Source: Desulfamplus sp. (lineage in GTDB: Bacteria > Desulfobacterota > Desulfobacteria > Desulfobacterales > Desulfobacteraceae). Taken from it: 64,000 nucleotides of DNA. The stretch covers positions 17,272 through 81,271 of the forward strand of contig JADFZJ010000006.1 in the NCBI GenBank assembly GCA_015232555.1, read 5' to 3'. Position 1 is the first letter of the stretch, and each line of letters opens with the position of its first letter. Below the pieces are notes generated by a model, which was not told the origin of the DNA, made no database searches, and saw only the letters and a program-made list of their open reading frames with translations. A program made the translations under genes and the position numbers. Shown one piece after another: positions 61,950-64,000 of the stretch.

Positions 61950-62246
61950 TTATAAACTTTTTACTTTTTTCCACAAAACATATCCTAAATTAAATTTATC
62001 AACAAGAACAGATGCACACGCAAGAAGCCTTGCAGATTCAGTTGAAGATAAGAGTGTAAATGATCGGCGAGCATGAAAAAACATATCGTGAAAACGGTTC
62101 TGCTCAAATGCTGCAACCGCCCGATTATAGTGATAGACGGCATCATCTTTTATATCAATAAGCTTCCCAAGTTCAGTTTTGCAGCTTGGACAAATCCTTG
62201 AATCTTCTAACTGTGCATTACATACGGGGCAAAGTGGTGTAGTCAT
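61950..62246 (-). CDS. Small zinc-ribbon protein with TPR-like helices
   Basis: A 98-residue protein. An N-terminal zinc ribbon (LCPVCNAQLEDSRICPSCKT) is followed by helices resembling a TPR unit (YHYNRAVAAFEQNRFHDMFF; HARRSFTLLSSTESARLLAC). It lies between the GrpE-like gene and the megasynthase gene on the same strand. No direct function is known. By position it could assist the GrpE-like chaperone module. Confidence 0.7.
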   Translation of the reverse strand: MTTPLCPVCNAQLEDSRICPSCKTELGKLIDIKDDAVYHYNRAVAAFEQNRFHDMFFHARRSFTLLSSTESARLLACASVLVDKFNLGYVLWKKVKSL

Positions 62247-62286
62247 AAAAAACCTTTAATAGTTTGTCGTATTAAAATAGTTTACC

Positions 62287-62314
62287 GTAGAGACGCACGG
62301 ATGTGCGTCTCTAC
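62287..62314. repeat. Dispersed 28-bp palindrome, copy 3
   Basis: Palindrome starting GTAGAGACGCACGG and ending ATGTGCGTCTCTAC, a near-perfect inverted repeat, in the gap between the GrpE-like and zinc-ribbon genes. The best conserved of the three copies in the window. Confidence 0.88.
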
Positions 62315-62334
62315 TACTCAAATAAATTTATTGA

Positions 62335-63234
62335 TTATGATGAAGGGGTCGGAGGTTCAGCAACAACAACTTTTGCAAATCGTAATACCTCCCTGCCTCT
62401 AACAAATCCGCCAGATACAGTTTGGACTACCATTCCATTTTCAATTCCATGAACAAATTTTGTCTCAACAACTTTCATTGTTTCAGAATTAAAAGGCACA
62501 TTATCAGTTTGGATTGGTTCAATATCCATCATAGATAGTGCTTTATCAAAACGGCTGATTGCCATTTCATATCCCTCACATATTATATGGATATCTTTAG
62601 GTGGACGGCGGAAGAACCCTTTCCTTTGGGACATCGCTACGCTTTTTCTATAACCGTCTATTAAGGCATCTCTTACATCAAAAAAACAGAATGCAGATTT
62701 TCTTTCGCTGTTCATGCGGATATTCTGCTCAAGCTGTGCAATCTGATTAGTTTTCTCCTTGAACAGAGTGTAAATTTCACCATACTCATCTGTAACGCCT
62801 TTAACACTGTTAAGTGCTGTTACTGTCCTATTCTGATCCTTGTTGTAAAGTTTAATCTCCTGACGAAGTGCTGTAAATTCACAGAGCATGGTATAAAGAT
62901 CACAGGTATCAGGTGTTGCCGTCATTACTGGAGGCTTTTCTGAAGGTATCTCAGAGAGCCATAACTGGAAATCTTCAAGAGCTTTAATTTTCCATGATGC
63001 TTCAGTTACAGGTTCAGCAGCAGCAATCTCTTCATGCTCAGGCATGGCAGGCTTATTAAAAGAGAGCTTGTTTCTTATAAAACAGATTAATGAAATAAAT
63101 CCATTTTTAATTGGAATTAAAATTTTCTGCTTTGAGAACAAAAATATGCTTTTTATAAGGTTTTTAATGAACTCTAATGCTCTTTTTATAAACATGGCTG
63201 TTCTATCAAAAAGTTCACTTGATTTAAAATTCAT
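62335..63234 (-). CDS. GrpE-like nucleotide exchange factor with N-terminal membrane-proximal region
   Basis: A 299-residue protein. The C-terminal 60 residues match the GrpE beta domain (VETKFVHGIENGMVVQTVSG; GFVRGREVLRFAKVVVAEPP). The middle is a long helix region with likely coiled coil (LYTMLCEFTALRQEIKLYNK; FKEKTNQIAQLEQNIRMNSE), as in GrpE dimers. The N-terminal 60 residues are basic and hydrophobic (KNLIKSIFLFSKQKILIPIK; NGFISLICFIRNKL), not found in housekeeping GrpE (about 190 residues), and may bind membrane. It is probably a paralogue serving a dedicated Hsp70 rather than the DnaK system, since dnaK and dnaJ are absent. The gene is upstream of the zinc-ribbon and megasynthase genes. 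Confidence 0.75.
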   Translation of the reverse strand: MNFKSSELFDRTAMFIKRALEFIKNLIKSIFLFSKQKILIPIKNGFISLICFIRNKLSFNKPAMPEHEEIAAAEPVTEASWKIKALEDFQLWLSEIPSEKPPVMTATPDTCDLYTMLCEFTALRQEIKLYNKDQNRTVTALNSVKGVTDEYGEIYTLFKEKTNQIAQLEQNIRMNSERKSAFCFFDVRDALIDGYRKSVAMSQRKGFFRRPPKDIHIICEGYEMAISRFDKALSMMDIEPIQTDNVPFNSETMKVVETKFVHGIENGMVVQTVSGGFVRGREVLRFAKVVVAEPPTPSS

Positions 63235-63440
63235 ATCTCATTATCCTTTTCTTTTGTCTTTTTTTGTTTTTGTTTGACAAATAATAAACATTGATAGTCT
63301 AAGAAACCTTCTGTTTTTTTAATTAAAAACAGATTCTGGAACTTATCCTTTTTTTTAGTAAATATTTCAAGTTTTTTAATGATATAGTCAATACATAGAT
63401 TAAATTTTTCCAAAATAACACTATTTTTGAGGTTGCCTAA

Positions 63441-64000
63441 TTGAAAAAACATTATCAGTTGTTAAAACCATATATTGTTGAATGCAGATTGCAGATTATT
63501 GGGGGTTTTGTATCCCTTCTTATTGTCGATATTTTACAACTATTTATTCCAAGAATTATAAAATGGGTAATTGATGGTATCTCTTTAATGTCAGTCTCAA
63601 AATTAGAACTATTTAAATATACTTTTTATATTATAGCATCAGCAATGTTAATAAGTATTTTTCGTTTCTTCTGGAGATACATGATAATGGGAGCTGCAAG
63701 GCGGGCAGAAGAGGGTATAAGGGAGCATCTTTTTAACCATATCCAAACCTTACCAGCCTCTTTTTTTGATAAAAATACTGCTGGAGATATAATGGCACAT
63801 GCAACAAATGATATTACAAATATTCGTATGGCTTTAAGTATGGGGCTTGTAGGATTGACAGATACTATTGTACTTGGCTGTGCAGCCATTATTTTTATGG
63901 TTTATATCAATTTAGAGTTGACAATATTAGCACTTCTTCCCATGCCGTTTATTGCCGTATTCACAAAAATATTCAGCAAAAAGCTATTTGAGTCTTATCT
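63441..64000 (+). CDS. ABC exporter (MsbA/LmrA-type), N-terminal part
   Basis: The open frame begins at the TTG at 63441, preceded by GAGG, and runs off the right edge (186 codons visible). It reads KKHYQLLKPYIVECRLQIIG, then hydrophobic helices (GFVSLLIVDILQLFIPRIIK; FYIIASAMLISIFRFFWRYM). Then comes the ABC-exporter coupling segment GAARRAEEGIREHLFNHIQT, LPASFFDKNTAGDIMAHATN and DITNIRMALSMGLVGLTDTI. This is the transmembrane domain of a half-transporter with fused ATPase. The ATP-binding cassette is beyond the window. The substrate is unknown. It is divergent from the GrpE-like gene. Confidence 0.88.
   Translation, partial: MKKHYQLLKPYIVECRLQIIGGFVSLLIVDILQLFIPRIIKWVIDGISLMSVSKLELFKYTFYIIASAMLISIFRFFWRYMIMGAARRAEEGIREHLFNHIQTLPASFFDKNTAGDIMAHATNDITNIRMALSMGLVGLTDTIVLGCAAIIFMVYINLELTILALLPMPFIAVFTKIFSKKLFESY

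Noticed and set aside
63231-63452. 73-aa frame on the minus strand ending at the GrpE-like start (ATGA overlap)
   Set aside because: Low-complexity Lys/Phe/Asn composition, overlaps the divergent ABC exporter start and has no recognisable domain; likely chance in AT-rich DNA.
1-64000. tRNA, rRNA, CRISPR array or intact transposase
   Set aside because: No cloverleaf, ribosomal signature, regularly spaced direct repeats with unique spacers, or transposase motif was seen anywhere by reading both strands.

Overview
The window looks like a chromosomal piece of a low-GC, anaerobic, sulfate-reducing bacterium of the Desulfobacterota (Desulfobacterales-like). The basis is a complete dsrMKJOP operon of the dissimilatory sulfite reductase type, a periplasmic selenocysteine formate dehydrogenase pair of the Desulfovibrio FdhAB kind, HypCFDE hydrogenase maturation genes and a PUFA-synthase-like megasynthase. 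No rRNA, tRNA, CRISPR array or intact transposase was found. Species cannot be assigned from sequence reading alone.

Layout. 1-4.9 kb: a type I restriction-modification locus on the minus strand (hsdM at 4869, hsdS running off the left edge) with a tightly packed string of toxin-antitoxin-like genes (unknown 110-aa protein, TumE/DUF6516-like, HicB-like, HEPN, MNT nucleotidyltransferase) and four consecutive palindromes between hsdM and hsdS. 5-7.6 kb: a DUF3124 exported protein and a KefB-type antiporter. 7.9-14.3 kb (plus): fdhA (Sec at codon 192), fdhB, terminator, fdhE, then a thioredoxin-fold exported protein and a peroxiredoxin. 14.4-21.9 kb: an ExbB/MotA-like channel protein, an AmpG-like permease, a YkgJ cysteine-cluster protein, and a coupled pair of a response regulator and a giant STAND/BTAD transcription activator. 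22.1-27.4 kb (plus): methyltransferase, DAHP synthase, 3-dehydroquinate synthase, TerC-family protein, a Ser-rich unknown protein. 27.4-32.6 kb (minus): GlpD, FGGY kinase and an alkyl-DHAP-synthase-like flavoprotein, a possible ether-lipid or glycerol module. 33-35 kb: radical SAM protein and a YitT protein. 35.2-40.7 kb (minus): hypC-hypF-hypD-hypE. 40.9-46.6 kb (minus): RsbRD_N-like protein followed by dsrM-K-J-O-P and a terminator. 46.8-53.7 kb: M18 aminopeptidase, alpha/beta hydrolase, glucose-6-phosphate isomerase, HTH-REC regulator, CoA-disulfide-reductase-like flavoprotein. 53.9-63.2 kb (minus): GrpE-like protein, zinc-ribbon protein, a 2117-residue KS-CLF-AT-DH-DH synthase, a dienoyl-CoA-isomerase-like crotonase and a transglutaminase-like protein. 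63.4 kb to the right edge: start of an ABC exporter.

How the genes fit together. FdhAB would feed electrons from periplasmic formate into the c-type cytochrome pool. DsrMKJOP links periplasmic/membrane electron carriers to cytoplasmic DsrC-trisulfide reduction, and HypCFDE makes the NiFe-hydrogenase active-site ligands. The KS-CLF-AT-DH-DH gene combines PfaC-like and PfaB-like modules in one chain but has no ACP, KR or ER here, so partner subunits must lie elsewhere.

A genome-style feature runs through the window. Many conserved enzymes (HsdM, FdhA, the methyltransferase, GlpD, HypE, HypD, HypF, M18 peptidase, CoA-disulfide reductase, the megasynthase) carry extra Asn/Ser/Lys-rich low-complexity inserts. 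Several are encoded by visible short tandem repeats, in the clearest case 24-bp units encoding octapeptides. Three dispersed copies of a palindrome of the GTAGAGACGCAC...GTGCGTCTCTAC type and other small repeats also occur between genes.
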